From positions 1-64,000 of the forward strand of contig DALYLQ010000005.1 in assembly GCA_031976225.1 (NCBI GenBank): a stretch of DNA of 64,000 bases, given 5' to 3'. The notes under the pieces were generated by a model. It saw nothing but the letters and a program-made list of their open reading frames with translations, made no database searches and had not been told where the DNA came from. Numbering within the stretch: position 1 is the stretch's first letter; each line of letters begins with the position of its first letter. This DNA is from UBA10646 sp003456175 (lineage in GTDB: Bacteria; Bacteroidota; Bacteroidia; Chitinophagales; Chitinophagaceae). Below are positions 44,896 to 52,421 of this stretch, piece after piece. The translations under genes were made by a program, and so were the position numbers.

Positions 44896-47097
44896 GTGTT
44901 AGCAAGTATTCTTCTCATCACACCTCCTTTTACACAATTAAATACGCCATATCCGGCAACTGCGTATTTGAAAGGATTTTTAAATACCAAAGGCATCACT
45001 AGTTTTCAAGCAGATTTGGGTATTGAGGTTACACTACAATTATTTAGTAAGCATGGATTAACGCAAATATTTAGTAAGCCCTTACGGGTAAATGAATATG
45101 ATGAGAATATACAACGCATCTATACTTTGCGAAATGCGTATATACAAACCATTGATGATGTTATTCTTTTTTTACAAGGTAAAAATCCAACCTTAGCCCA
45201 CTTTATAGCAAGGCGAAATTTCTTGCCCGAAGCCAGCCGTTTTGCACAGTTAGATGATTTAGAATGGGCTTTTGGAACAATGGGTGTTGAAGATAAAGCC
45301 AAACACTTGGCAACCATGTATCTTGAAGATATTAGTGATTATATTAAAGCCTGTGTAGATCCGCATTTTGGCTTTAGCCGGTATGCAGAACGTTTGGGGA
45401 GAAGTGCTAATAGTTTTGATGCTTTAAACGATGCCTTGCAACAGCCATTATCTATGGTGGATAGCATTTTGATAGATTTACTCGAACAGTATTTGCAGCA
45501 GGTTCAACCAATGTTGGTAGCGTTATCAGTACCTTTTCCTGGTAATTTATTTGCGTCACTTCGTTGTGGTCAGTATATCAAAAAGCATCATCCTAATATT
45601 AAAGTAGCTATGGGTGGTGGCTTTGCAAATACAGAGTTACGTAGCTTGAAAGATGCAAGGGTATTTGACTACTACGATTTTATTACTCTTGATGATGGCG
45701 AAGCTCCTATTGAAAATTTATTCCAACACTTACAACATAAAATTACTGCTAGCGAACTTAAAAGAACTTACTTATTACAAGATGGTGAGGTTACTTACAT
45801 TAACAATGCTAGTTGTAAAGATTATAAGCAAGCCGAAGTTGGCACACCTGATTACAGCGATTTTAAGTTAGATGATTACCTACAGGCTATAGAAATTATG
45901 AACCCTATGCATAGCCTATGGAGTAACGGTAGATGGAATAAATTAACCATGGCACATGGTTGTTATTGGGGTAAGTGTACCTTCTGTGATGTATCGCTCG
46001 ATTATATTCGATTGTATGAACCTGTAGCTGCTAAAACTATTGTAGATCGTATGGAGCAGCTTGTTACACAGACTGGTAATAATGGTTTTCATTTTGTAGA
46101 TGAAGCAGCTCCTCCTGCTTTAATGCGTGAAGTTGCATTAGAAATTATTCGTAGGCGTTTAGTGGTGAGTTGGTGGACTAACATTCGCTTTGAAAAAAGT
46201 TTCACAAGAGATCTTTGCTTATTGTTACGTACCTCGGGTTGTATTGGTGTATCAGGAGGTTTAGAAGTAGCAAGTGATCGGTTGTTAGCTTTAATACAAA
46301 AAGGAATTACTGTTGCACAAGTGGCGCAAGTGAATCGGCATTTTACAGAAGCAGGTATTATGGTGCATGCCTATTTGATGTATGGCTTTCCAACACAAAC
46401 AGCACAAGAAACCATCGATTCACTTGAAATGGTGCGACAAATGTTTCAAGCAGGTGTACTACAATCTGCCTTTTGGCATCAATTCGCTATGACGACTCAT
46501 AGCCCTGTTGGTCTAGCGCCAGAAAAATTTGGTGTACATAAAGCTGCCGATGTAGCTATTGCCTTTGCTGATAACGATGTACAACATATTGATCCCTCAG
46601 GTGCCGACCACGATAGCTTTGGTTATGGATTAAAAAAATCGCTATTGAATTACATGCATGGCATTGGGTTTGATCAACCATTACATACTTGGTTCGATGG
46701 TTTGAAAGTTCCTAAAACAACCGTTACACCAACGTATATACAAGATTGTCTTTTAAACGATGCTGTACCTGTGTTTAAGCCTAACGCAAAGGTAGTTTTC
46801 ATTGGTAATATGCCTACAGCAACCATTTTCACTAAGAGCAAAAAAGGGAACACTTGGGAGATGATGGAGCTACAATTTCATACAATGCGAGAGGTTGTTA
46901 GTGTACAACTTACTAAAGAAGAAGGTGAGTGGCTTATAACGCAGTTGCCACAGTGGAGCATTTACGTAAGTGAACAACTTACTACACTACAACAAGTAAA
47001 AGAAAGTTACGAGGCCTTTAGGTTACACGATTTTGAATTGTTTTGGGATAAAAAACCCATGAGTACGTTACACCGAGTTGGTGTATTACGATTGTAA
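44896..47097 (+). CDS. B12-binding domain radical SAM protein
   Basis: With the GTG start at 44896 the protein (733 residues) begins LASILLITPPFTQLNTPYPATAYLKGFL, the usual opening of B12-binding radical SAM proteins; the frame is open back to an ATG at 44791 but those residues look non-homologous and contain a promoter. A cobalamin-binding Rossmann domain (VALSVPFPGN..., KVAMGGGFANTELR) is followed by the radical SAM core with AHGCYWGKCTFCD. The cluster motif is thus C-x4-C-x2-C, not the standard C-x3-C-x2-C. The C-terminal ~200 residues are family-specific. The reaction (methylation or rearrangement) is unknown. It stands alone, convergent with the PA0069-like gene. Mini-hairpins lie at 45079 and 46959. 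Confidence 0.88.
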   Translation: MLASILLITPPFTQLNTPYPATAYLKGFLNTKGITSFQADLGIEVTLQLFSKHGLTQIFSKPLRVNEYDENIQRIYTLRNAYIQTIDDVILFLQGKNPTLAHFIARRNFLPEASRFAQLDDLEWAFGTMGVEDKAKHLATMYLEDISDYIKACVDPHFGFSRYAERLGRSANSFDALNDALQQPLSMVDSILIDLLEQYLQQVQPMLVALSVPFPGNLFASLRCGQYIKKHHPNIKVAMGGGFANTELRSLKDARVFDYYDFITLDDGEAPIENLFQHLQHKITASELKRTYLLQDGEVTYINNASCKDYKQAEVGTPDYSDFKLDDYLQAIEIMNPMHSLWSNGRWNKLTMAHGCYWGKCTFCDVSLDYIRLYEPVAAKTIVDRMEQLVTQTGNNGFHFVDEAAPPALMREVALEIIRRRLVVSWWTNIRFEKSFTRDLCLLLRTSGCIGVSGGLEVASDRLLALIQKGITVAQVAQVNRHFTEAGIMVHAYLMYGFPTQTAQETIDSLEMVRQMFQAGVLQSAFWHQFAMTTHSPVGLAPEKFGVHKAADVAIAFADNDVQHIDPSGADHDSFGYGLKKSLLNYMHGIGFDQPLHTWFDGLKVPKTTVTPTYIQDCLLNDAVPVFKPNAKVVFIGNMPTATIFTKSKKGNTWEMMELQFHTMREVVSVQLTKEEGEWLITQLPQWSIYVSEQLTTLQQVKESYEAFRLHDFELFWDKKPMSTLHRVGVLRL

Positions 47098-48201
47098 TTA
47101 AAACAAGCTGATTTGCTGCCCAGGGCGTTGAAATTGTGTACTATCTAAATCCCATCGTTCTTGGTTGAGGTTGTAGCGTTGATTGTATTTGATAAACTGC
47201 TGACGCACCAAATCGCCAATGGGCCCTTCGCCCTTCATACGTGTTCCAAATCGGCTGTCGTTTACCTTTCCACCATGCCCCGATTCAATTAAATGCCAAA
47301 CTTTATCGGCACGGTCTGGAAAATTTTTATACAGCCAATCATGAAATAAAAGTTTAATAGCACCATTCAAACGCACAAACGTATAAGCACTAAACACTGC
47401 CCCAGCATTACTAGCCGATTGTAGTATTTGTTGTAGTTCATGTTCATTTAAGCCGGGTATCATTGGGCCTGCCATAATACCCATCCGTACACCGGCTTTA
47501 CTCAATGTTTCAATCACACGCAAGCGTTGCGCAGCAGTGGTAGTGCGTGGCTCCATTACACGGCGTAAGGGTTCATTAAATGTAGTGATAGATACAAGTA
47601 CACTTACTAGCTTGCGTTGTGCCATTGATTGTAACAAATCAACATCTCTTAATATACCTGCATTTTTAGTGATAATACCTACTGGTTGGTGGTATTTACT
47701 GCATACTTGTAATAGTTGCCTTGTAAGTTGAAATTTTTGTTCTGCTGGTTGATAACAATCGGTATTACCACTCAAACTAATGGGTACACCTTGCCACGAT
47801 GGATGCGCTAAAAATTGCTGTAACAATGCAGGCGCATTCTGCTTTATAATAATCTTGCGTTCAAAATCTAATCCAGCACTGTAACCCCAGTACTCGTGTG
47901 CATTACGAGCATAGCAATAAATGCAACCATGTTCGCAACCTTGGTAAGGGTTCATACTATAAAACATTTGCACATCAGGACTTTCTACTTTGTTCACCAG
48001 CGATTTTGCTTGCGATGTAATGTAGGTAGTAGCACTGTTAGGTATATCCCAATCGTCAATAGCTTCAACATGCATGCGAGCATGCGATTGCATTAAAAAT
48101 TTATTATCTGTATTTATTTGGGCACCACGCCCCTGTAAGTACAATTGATTATCATCTTTTGGTGCTGCTTTGGGTTGCAAATTAGGGTTGCCTTGTTGCA
48201 T
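47098..48201 (-). CDS. PA0069-family radical SAM protein (SPL-like)
   Basis: A 367-residue radical SAM protein with the cluster motif CEHGCIYCYAR, preceded by GRGAQ and FYSMNPYQG. The region after it (VPISLSGNTDCYQPAEQKFQLTRQLL) is typical for the PA0069/Rv2578c family, related to spore photoproduct lyase. The reaction is unknown; a DNA-repair link is often suggested because of SPL similarity and gene context. It lies 1 bp after the 2H phosphoesterase gene and in a three-gene unit divergent from umuD-like/umuC, which supports a DNA-damage connection here. It converges with the B12 radical SAM gene with no gap. Confidence 0.9.
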   Translation of the reverse strand: MQQGNPNLQPKAAPKDDNQLYLQGRGAQINTDNKFLMQSHARMHVEAIDDWDIPNSATTYITSQAKSLVNKVESPDVQMFYSMNPYQGCEHGCIYCYARNAHEYWGYSAGLDFERKIIIKQNAPALLQQFLAHPSWQGVPISLSGNTDCYQPAEQKFQLTRQLLQVCSKYHQPVGIITKNAGILRDVDLLQSMAQRKLVSVLVSITTFNEPLRRVMEPRTTTAAQRLRVIETLSKAGVRMGIMAGPMIPGLNEHELQQILQSASNAGAVFSAYTFVRLNGAIKLLFHDWLYKNFPDRADKVWHLIESGHGGKVNDSRFGTRMKGEGPIGDLVRQQFIKYNQRYNLNQERWDLDSTQFQRPGQQISLF

Positions 48202-48202
48202 A

Positions 48203-48844
48203 TCATCCGAATAATTGTGTTTGGGTAGCAGTGTTCTTTTGGGCGATGCCTGCTAGCTGAAATATTTGTACAGAAGTATAATTTTTTTGAAATGCGTTAC
48301 GCCGTAGCAGTACTACTTGGTCTGTAATGCACCTTGCGGTAAATGGTTGATGCACATACGCTTTCCAACCTTGTTCATATTGCCATGCTTGTAGCTTTCG
48401 TGCAATGGTGATGTGGGGTGTTGTAATAAAATGTGGTTTATTAAGTTTATCGAGCGTAAGCAACCGCTGCATACCTCGTAAGTGTTTTACCAATGGAACA
48501 ATACTGTTGTTGCTAGTTACTTTACAGTAAATGGTATGTGTAGGAAAGCTGCCAAAACCTTCTGTAGCAATTGTTACAGGAGGGTGCTGCTGTATGTATC
48601 GTTGTAATTGTTGTACAATATTTTGTTCGGCTAGCGCAATTTGCGAAAAGCTTACAAGGGTAATATGTGGTTTACTAAATGCAGCTGGTGGGTGGTCGTA
48701 GGTATTGGCGAATGCTTGCTTCACTTGCATTACCTTTTCTTCCATAGCTGGTGCAAGATTCAGTACCAACAAATACTCATTAATGGTTGCCCAACTATGT
48801 TTGGTGTTTATCGATTGGCGTCCTTGTGTAAATGGATGTTGCAT
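48203..48844 (-). CDS. 2H phosphoesterase (2'-5' RNA ligase/LigT-like)
   Basis: From ATG 48844 (MQHPFTQGRQSINTKH) the protein has 213 residues; a longer frame from 49105 would overlap the upstream gene fully and is rejected. Two H-x-T-h motifs, KPHITLVSF and TPHITIAR, about 100 residues apart, define the 2H superfamily, which includes LigT/ThpR enzymes acting on 2',3'-cyclic phosphates or 2'-5' bonds. It lies between the unknown gene (13 bp upstream) and the PA0069-like radical SAM gene (1 bp downstream). Mini-hairpin copies are at 48332 and 48520; the latter is of the rare CATTTACTGTAAAG type with compensated TTACT/AGTAA stem. Confidence 0.82.
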   Translation of the reverse strand: MQHPFTQGRQSINTKHSWATINEYLLVLNLAPAMEEKVMQVKQAFANTYDHPPAAFSKPHITLVSFSQIALAEQNIVQQLQRYIQQHPPVTIATEGFGSFPTHTIYCKVTSNNSIVPLVKHLRGMQRLLTLDKLNKPHFITTPHITIARKLQAWQYEQGWKAYVHQPFTARCITDQVVLLRRNAFQKNYTSVQIFQLAGIAQKNTATQTQLFG

Positions 48845-48857
48845 AGCGAAGCTACAT

Positions 48858-49217
48858 TTACTGTAAAGTAATTTTAGTAATGAGTTGAGCGGTGGGCTGT
48901 GTTTGATGCAAGCATATTGCAGCCGGTATATCATACATTTTTTCTGCTGGTATGAAGTGTAGTGCTTGCATACTTTGTATCGGAAGTACTCCTTGTTGTA
49001 ACGTGCAATGAATATGTACCAACCACTGTGAAAGGGTACTTGCCTGTTGGCGACTAATATTATATAGCAATTTAACAAGCAAGGCTTCTGCGTGTGAAGC
49101 AGCACTAAAACCAGCTAAAGTAAGCAAGGTGCCATCGGTAAGTTGAGCACTAACAAGGTATTGTTGTGCGGCAATGCTATTGGTGCTATTGTTTACAGAT
49201 ACGATACTGCTGTGCAT
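48858..49217 (-). CDS. Hypothetical protein divergent from umuD-like gene
   Basis: From ATG 49217 (MHSSIVSVNNSTNS) the frame gives 119 residues; the frame extends to 49352 but would then overlap the umuD-like start. The sequence is Ala/Gln/Leu-rich with alternating strands and helices (YLVSAQLTDGTLLTLAGFSAASHAEALLVKLLYNI...). I recognise no family. It is the first gene of the unit with the 2H phosphoesterase and PA0069-like genes and shares a 78 bp divergent promoter region with the umuD-like gene, so co-regulation is likely. A mini-hairpin copy (48855-48868) overlaps its stop codon. Confidence 0.6.
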   Translation of the reverse strand: MHSSIVSVNNSTNSIAAQQYLVSAQLTDGTLLTLAGFSAASHAEALLVKLLYNISRQQASTLSQWLVHIHCTLQQGVLPIQSMQALHFIPAEKMYDIPAAICLHQTQPTAQLITKITLQ

Positions 49218-49295
49218 AAACAATTTTTTAAAAACTAAAAATATTGGCATAAAATTGCTAAAAAAATTAGTTTCCTCAAAATTAAATTTCATAGT

Positions 49296-49760
49296 ATGTC
49301 TAATAGTTTTAAAGCGGCCTATACGGGCACTAAAAATTTCACCCAACAACAAGTACGTACAGCCAATGCTACAGGCTTTGGTGCTGCTGCCGACGATTAT
49401 GCCGAACGTGGTATTGATTTAAATGAACACCTTATTATGAATAAGCCTGCTACCTTCTTTTTTAGAGTGAATAATAACACTATGGCTGCAGCAGGTATTC
49501 ATAAAAACAATGTGTTGATTGTAGATAGAAGTATTCGACCAGCCGATGGAAAAATTGTAGTGGCTACCATTGATGGTGAATTGCTTATTCGACGCGTACT
49601 GTTGCGTAATAGCAAGCTTATGCTAACCATTGATGGCGATGCTCAAAGTTGGGTGGCTATTAACGAGTTTCAACAAATAACCGTATGGGGTATTGTTACT
49701 TGCATTATTAATATGGTAGAGCCAGCCTTGCTGCAATATGCTAATGCTGCAATGAAGTAA
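49296..49760 (+). CDS. umuD: UmuD-like protein (S24/LexA family) lacking the Ser-Lys catalytic dyad
   Basis: A 154-residue UmuD homologue: the ADDYAERGIDLNEHLIMNKPATFFFRV core aligns over its length with E. coli UmuD. The catalytic Ser60 position is Thr62 (NNTM in place of GDSM) and the catalytic Lys97 position is Arg99 (ELLIRRV in place of EFTVKKL), with the 37-residue spacing exactly kept. The cleavage site C24-G25 aligns with T26-G27. Self-cleavage to UmuD' therefore looks unlikely or strongly altered. It is followed after 41 bp by umuC, with which it would form DNA polymerase V. No frameshift or stop is present, so the gene seems maintained. Confidence 0.88.
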   Translation: MSNSFKAAYTGTKNFTQQQVRTANATGFGAAADDYAERGIDLNEHLIMNKPATFFFRVNNNTMAAAGIHKNNVLIVDRSIRPADGKIVVATIDGELLIRRVLLRNSKLMLTIDGDAQSWVAINEFQQITVWGIVTCIINMVEPALLQYANAAMK

Positions 49761-49801
49761 TAGGGTTGTTTAATAGGTGGTATTATATAACAGTGTAGTG
49801 T

Positions 49802-51112
49802 ATGAAAGCCATTGTAGATTGTAATAGTTTTTATTGTGCTTGCGAAACAGTATTTAGGCCAGATTTAGATGGTAAGCCTATTGTTGTTTTAAGTAATAAC
49901 GATGGATGCGTGATTGCCCGCAACGATCCTGCAAAGGCATTGGGCATTGGTATGGCTGGCCCTTACTTTAAAGAAAAACCTATTATTGAAAAACATGGTG
50001 TAGCTGTATTTTCTTCGAACTACAATTTATACGGCGATATGAGTAGGCGTGTAATGGATACACTCATACACCTCATGGGCGATGCTGCCTTGGTAGAAGT
50101 ATATTCGGTAGATGAAGCTTTCTTAGAACTCTCTCATATACCTACAGCATCGTTGCCAACGTTCATTGAAAAGATACGTGATACGGTAGCAGAATGGACA
50201 GGTATTAGGGTGTCTATTGGCGTAGCTCGTACCAAAGTGCTGTCTAAAGTTGCCAATCGGTTAGCAAAAAAAAATAAAGTAGCTACCGGTGGTATCTTAA
50301 TACTAGCCGATGCTGCTGCTGAACAACATGCATTACAAAATACAGCCATTGACGATGTGTGGGGTGTTGGTAGAAAATATGCTATAAAACTTAAGAGCAT
50401 TGGCATTACAAACGCTTTGCAGTTACAGCAACAGCCGTTACAATGGGCACAGCGCCAGTTAGGTGGCGTGGTGGGCGTACGGTTATTACGTGAATTACGT
50501 GGCGAACCTTGCATAGATATGAAAGCTCCACTTGAAGAGAAACAAATGATTGCTACCACTCGCATGTTTGGTATTCCTGTAACTGATGTAGAAAGTATTC
50601 GGCAGGCCGTTGCAACCTACACCAGTCGTGTTGCCGAAAAACTACGGAGGCAGTATGCTTGTGCTACGCAATTACAAGTGTTTGTGGTACCCAAAGAGGC
50701 CAAGCATCCCGATGGTCGCTTTCGGCACGGCCCTACTTGGAGTGCAGCAGTTACCTTACCGCAGCCAACTAATATTGCACACGAACTTATTCGTCCGGCA
50801 TTACAATTGGCCGAACAATTGTTTAAGCCGGGCCAGGTATATAAAAAAGCAGGTGTAATGGTATCGGGCTTGTGCAGTATGCATCAGGTATCGAATGTAT
50901 TGTTCGATACAGCACCTCAAGATGCTGCAAAAACTACTAAAACCAAGCACCTACAACAATTGATGGCAGTAATGGATAACATCAACTTTTCACATCGTAA
51001 CGATATGGTGAAGTCGGCTGCGAGTGGCACAACTCGCAATTGGAAAATGCAACAGAACTTTAATAGTCCGCGTTATACCACTCGTTGGGAAGAAATGTAT
51101 GTACTTACGTAA
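49802..51112 (+). CDS. umuC: Translesion DNA polymerase UmuC (Y family)
   Basis: A 436-residue Y-family polymerase. Metal ligands are D6 (AIVDCNSFYCACE) and the VDEAFLEL pair; steric-gate region FYCACE and YNLYGDMSRRV are typical for UmuC rather than DinB. Helix-hairpin-helix (IDDVWGVGRKYAIKLKSIGI) and little-finger domain (~245-350) follow. It copies past lesions in SOS-type responses with its UmuD partner. Here that partner lacks the protease dyad. The final codons overlap a mini-hairpin variant (51104-51115), and the gene converges with the DUF72 gene 11 bp away. Confidence 0.95.
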   Translation: MKAIVDCNSFYCACETVFRPDLDGKPIVVLSNNDGCVIARNDPAKALGIGMAGPYFKEKPIIEKHGVAVFSSNYNLYGDMSRRVMDTLIHLMGDAALVEVYSVDEAFLELSHIPTASLPTFIEKIRDTVAEWTGIRVSIGVARTKVLSKVANRLAKKNKVATGGILILADAAAEQHALQNTAIDDVWGVGRKYAIKLKSIGITNALQLQQQPLQWAQRQLGGVVGVRLLRELRGEPCIDMKAPLEEKQMIATTRMFGIPVTDVESIRQAVATYTSRVAEKLRRQYACATQLQVFVVPKEAKHPDGRFRHGPTWSAAVTLPQPTNIAHELIRPALQLAEQLFKPGQVYKKAGVMVSGLCSMHQVSNVLFDTAPQDAAKTTKTKHLQQLMAVMDNINFSHRNDMVKSAASGTTRNWKMQQNFNSPRYTTRWEEMYVLT

Positions 51113-51123
51113 ATGCTACGCTA

Positions 51124-52026
51124 TTAAAACAGCGTATTATTTTGAAAAGTTGGTTTTATTAAATGCGTATGCATATTGTTATTCATTGCATCTACCATGT
51201 ACACAGTAAGTTCTGGCGAATAGGTTTCGTCGTGCATGTGCATGAAAAAGTAAATAGATTCAATGCCCTGCTCCATCCAGTAGTGCATACGTTGCATCCA
51301 AGCATCGGCACGGGTATAGTCGGTAGGGTGTAGGCTGTTACCAACATATCTGATAAACACTTTCGGAATAGTAAGGTGCATATGGCAGCAATCTCGGCGG
51401 CCGGCAGCATCGGTAATTACCAAGCCAATATTCATTTGCCGTAAGTGCACTAATAAATCGTTCCAATGTTCTGGTTGTGCAAACCAATCGGGGTGGCGCA
51501 CTTCTACAAAAAAGGTAAGGTCGGTAGGCAGGCTAGCGAGGTAGGCAAATAGATCGGCCTTACGCGTAGGAGCATAATATTCGCTTACTTGTATGAAAAT
51601 AGGTCCTAAATGCTCCTCAAAAGCTAGTACACCTGCTAAAAAAGCGGTTGTTAAAGCATCTTTACCTTGTAAGCTGCCACGGTGTGTAACCCCTTGGTAC
51701 ATTTTCGGGCAAAACAAAAAAGAACGGCCTGCTGCTTTTGCTTTCCATTTCGCTACGGTAGCTGCATCGTACACTTTGTAGTGTGTGGCATTTAGCTCTA
51801 TGCTATTGTAATGCTGCACATAATGTTGTAAGTAATCTTTCTCTTTGGTTTTGGGCGGATAAATTTTGCCCACCCATTCGGGTCGGCCCCATTTGGCACA
51901 GCCTAGATACAGTTGGGTAGTATGCGTGTTTGGCTTTCCTAAAAACTGCTGATTCCAAACGGGTTCAGGTGCTAACGATAAATCTATACTTTGCAGTAAA
52001 TGTGTATCTACGCGGCCAAATTCCAT
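51124..52026 (-). CDS. DUF72 family protein (YecE-like TIM barrel)
   Basis: A 300-residue protein of the DUF72/YecE family: QLYLGCAKWGRPEWVGKIYPP at the first barrel strand, then YNSIELNATHYKVYDAATVAKWKAKA, FFVEVRHPDWF and YFFMHMHDE toward the end. The family has a TIM-barrel fold related to metal-dependent endonucleases (endonuclease IV-like), but no activity is established. It converges with umuC with 11 bp between stops and so belongs to the DNA-damage-like neighbourhood. A mini-hairpin copy lies within (51433) and another upstream (52065). Confidence 0.9.
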   Translation of the reverse strand: MEFGRVDTHLLQSIDLSLAPEPVWNQQFLGKPNTHTTQLYLGCAKWGRPEWVGKIYPPKTKEKDYLQHYVQHYNSIELNATHYKVYDAATVAKWKAKAAGRSFLFCPKMYQGVTHRGSLQGKDALTTAFLAGVLAFEEHLGPIFIQVSEYYAPTRKADLFAYLASLPTDLTFFVEVRHPDWFAQPEHWNDLLVHLRQMNIGLVITDAAGRRDCCHMHLTIPKVFIRYVGNSLHPTDYTRADAWMQRMHYWMEQGIESIYFFMHMHDETYSPELTVYMVDAMNNNMHTHLIKPTFQNNTLF

Positions 52027-52080
52027 GATTAATTTTTGCCAAAACTACGTATGCTGTACGTGGTCATTTACCGTAAGGCA

Positions 52081-52240
52081 ATAAAAAAATCTCTCAAGGT
52101 AGAGAGATTTAAAAGTTTTCAGCTTTTGGGTACTGTGCGGGTATTAAAAAACGGACGTTGATAAAGTACCAAACCTAGTGCCAACCATTGAAAAGCTTAT
52201 AACTCATTGATTATCAATAGTGCTGAACTTACACTTGTAT
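52081..52240 (-). ncRNA. Candidate structured RNA upstream of rny (minus strand)
   Basis: No gene occupies 52027-52421. On the minus strand the segment ends in an intrinsic terminator (stem AAATCTCTC/GAGAGATTT, loop of six, then TTTTTTTAT at 52087-52081) although no coding gene precedes it on that strand. Just before it, AGCTTTT/AAAAGCT (52197-52191, 52127-52121) and GGTACT/AGTACC (52170-52165, 52134-52129) form nested stems separated by a large asymmetric bulge. A hairpin with a large bubble plus terminator resembles a 6S-type RNA; that class assignment is only a hypothesis. Confidence 0.35.
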
Positions 52241-52248
52241 ATATATGT

Positions 52249-52281
52249 TTCATTTTGGGAATAAAATAATTCATTTTGGGA
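52249..52281 (+). promoter_or_regulatory. Direct repeat TTCATTTTGGGA, 21 bp period
   Basis: TTCATTTTGGGA occurs at 52249-52260 and 52270-52281, exactly two helical turns apart, between the candidate RNA and rny. This spacing suits a regulator binding as two protomers on one DNA face, or tandem -33-like elements. TACTTTCG (52287-52294) and TATCTTCG (52328-52335) are possible -7 boxes for rny. Confidence 0.4.
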
Positions 52282-52421
52282 TTGTTTACTTTCGTAAGGT
52301 ACTTGCATTAGTGTGACTTGCTTTTTTTATCTTCGCCGCCTTGCCATGAGTTTTTACTATATTCATTGCATTAAGAACAATAGAAATACACACAGTTTTA
52401 TCGTAAAACCAAAGGAAAAGC

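Noticed and set aside
48203..49105. Longer version of the 2H phosphoesterase with 87 extra residues
   Set aside because: The extension overlaps the upstream gene out of frame and has no homology-like character; the ATG at 48844 gives a normal family start.
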